Shown here: piece after piece, positions 63,840-64,000 of the stretch
Position numbering within the stretch: position 1 is the stretch's first letter
How the letters are laid out: every line of letters begins with the position of its first letter
From: Microbacterium sp. BH-3-3-3
Lineage (GTDB): Bacteria > Actinomycetota > Actinomycetes > Actinomycetales > Microbacteriaceae
DNA length: 64,000 bases
NCBI RefSeq assembly: GCF_001792815.1
Contig: NZ_CP017674.1
Coordinates: forward strand, 310,001-374,000
Reading direction: 5' to 3'
The notes under the pieces: generated by a model
The model's input: the letters and a program-made list of their open reading frames with translations, nothing else
Databases searched by the model: none
What the model was told of the DNA's origin: nothing
Translations under genes and position numbers: made by a program

Positions 63840-64000
63840 TCAGGGCTCCGCGCGATACTGCGCCAACCCCGCCGCCGCCCACGCCGCCGCCGCGTGGCGG
63901 GCGCCGGCCGGTTCGAGCAGCTCGACCTCGCCGCCGCGCCGGGCTGCGAGGCGCTTCAGGCTCTGCTCGTCGGCGAGATGGAGCGAGGCCACCGAGGTGA
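63840..64000 (-). CDS. pafC: WYL-domain protein, C-terminal end (PafC-like), cut by window edge
   Basis: Open on the minus strand from the window edge to TGA at 63840-63842. The visible part ends SLKRLAARRGGEVELLEPAGARHAA, then an Ala-rich helix and QYRAEP. This pattern (V-x-V-L-E-P-A near the end, Ala-rich last helix) and the position just before tatA match actinobacterial pafC, a WYL regulator of the DNA-damage response. Only about 53 residues are seen, so the call rests mainly on context. Confidence 0.6.
   Translation of the reverse strand, partial: TSVASLHLADEQSLKRLAARRGGEVELLEPAGARHAAAAWAAAGLAQYRAEP

Overview
The window reads as chromosomal DNA from a high-GC actinobacterium of the Microbacteriaceae, most likely Microbacterium or a close relative. 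The basis is the very high GC of coding DNA, actinobacterial hallmark genes (RbpA, an mIHF domain, a PdtaR-type ANTAR regulator, tatA/tatC/helY beside a WYL protein), and the classic gene orders pyrR-pyrB-pyrC-x-carA-carB-pyrF, gmk-rpoZ-metK-priA-fmt-rsmB-rpe, hisE-G-F-I, trpC-B-A-lgt-gltB-gltD-pyk and pdtaR-polA. Genus is inferred, not proven. A 7-bp word, GGATGCC/GGCATCC, recurs through genes and terminators.

Layout. 1-2.6 kb: end of a SNF2-type helicase and a metallo-beta-lactamase/Rieske protein. 2.7-11.4 kb: the complete de novo UMP operon, headed by a PyrR-binding RNA hairpin; its pyrB carries an apparent one-base deletion. 11.4-18.8 kb: guanylate kinase fused to an mIHF domain, rpoZ, metK, a helicase-dead-type PriA, fmt and rsmB, with two minisatellite-like intergenic repeats. 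18.8-34.6 kb: rpe (flanked by two long inverted repeats), his and trp genes, lgt, glutamate synthase and pyruvate kinase; trpE is missing from its usual place. 34.7-41 kb: tRNA-Leu(CAA), an ANTAR regulator, a thioesterase, polA and a DUF885 peptidase.

40.7-54.2 kb is the accessory part: an LLM oxidoreductase/MFS operon with a sigma-R-like promoter, a triplicated 60-bp segment, a GDSL hydrolase, a lipoprotein, an SDR, an Ntn-type amidase, a CmtR/CDF/DsbA metal cassette, an AEC carrier with a tiny coupled leader ORF, and a four-gene WXG100/DUF1023 cluster resembling orphan type VII secretion substrates. Three copies of one 60-bp palindromic element lie here. 54.2-64 kb: S9 peptidase, SDR, glycerophosphodiesterase, rbpA, lnt, helY, tatC, tatA and the end of a pafC-like gene.

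Expression signals: most operons use ATGA/GTGA stop-start overlaps, and about ten genes have a TANNNT -10 box ending 6-7 nt before the start codon, which implies leaderless mRNAs. Strong hairpin terminators follow pyk, the ANTAR regulator, the DUF308 gene and rbpA.
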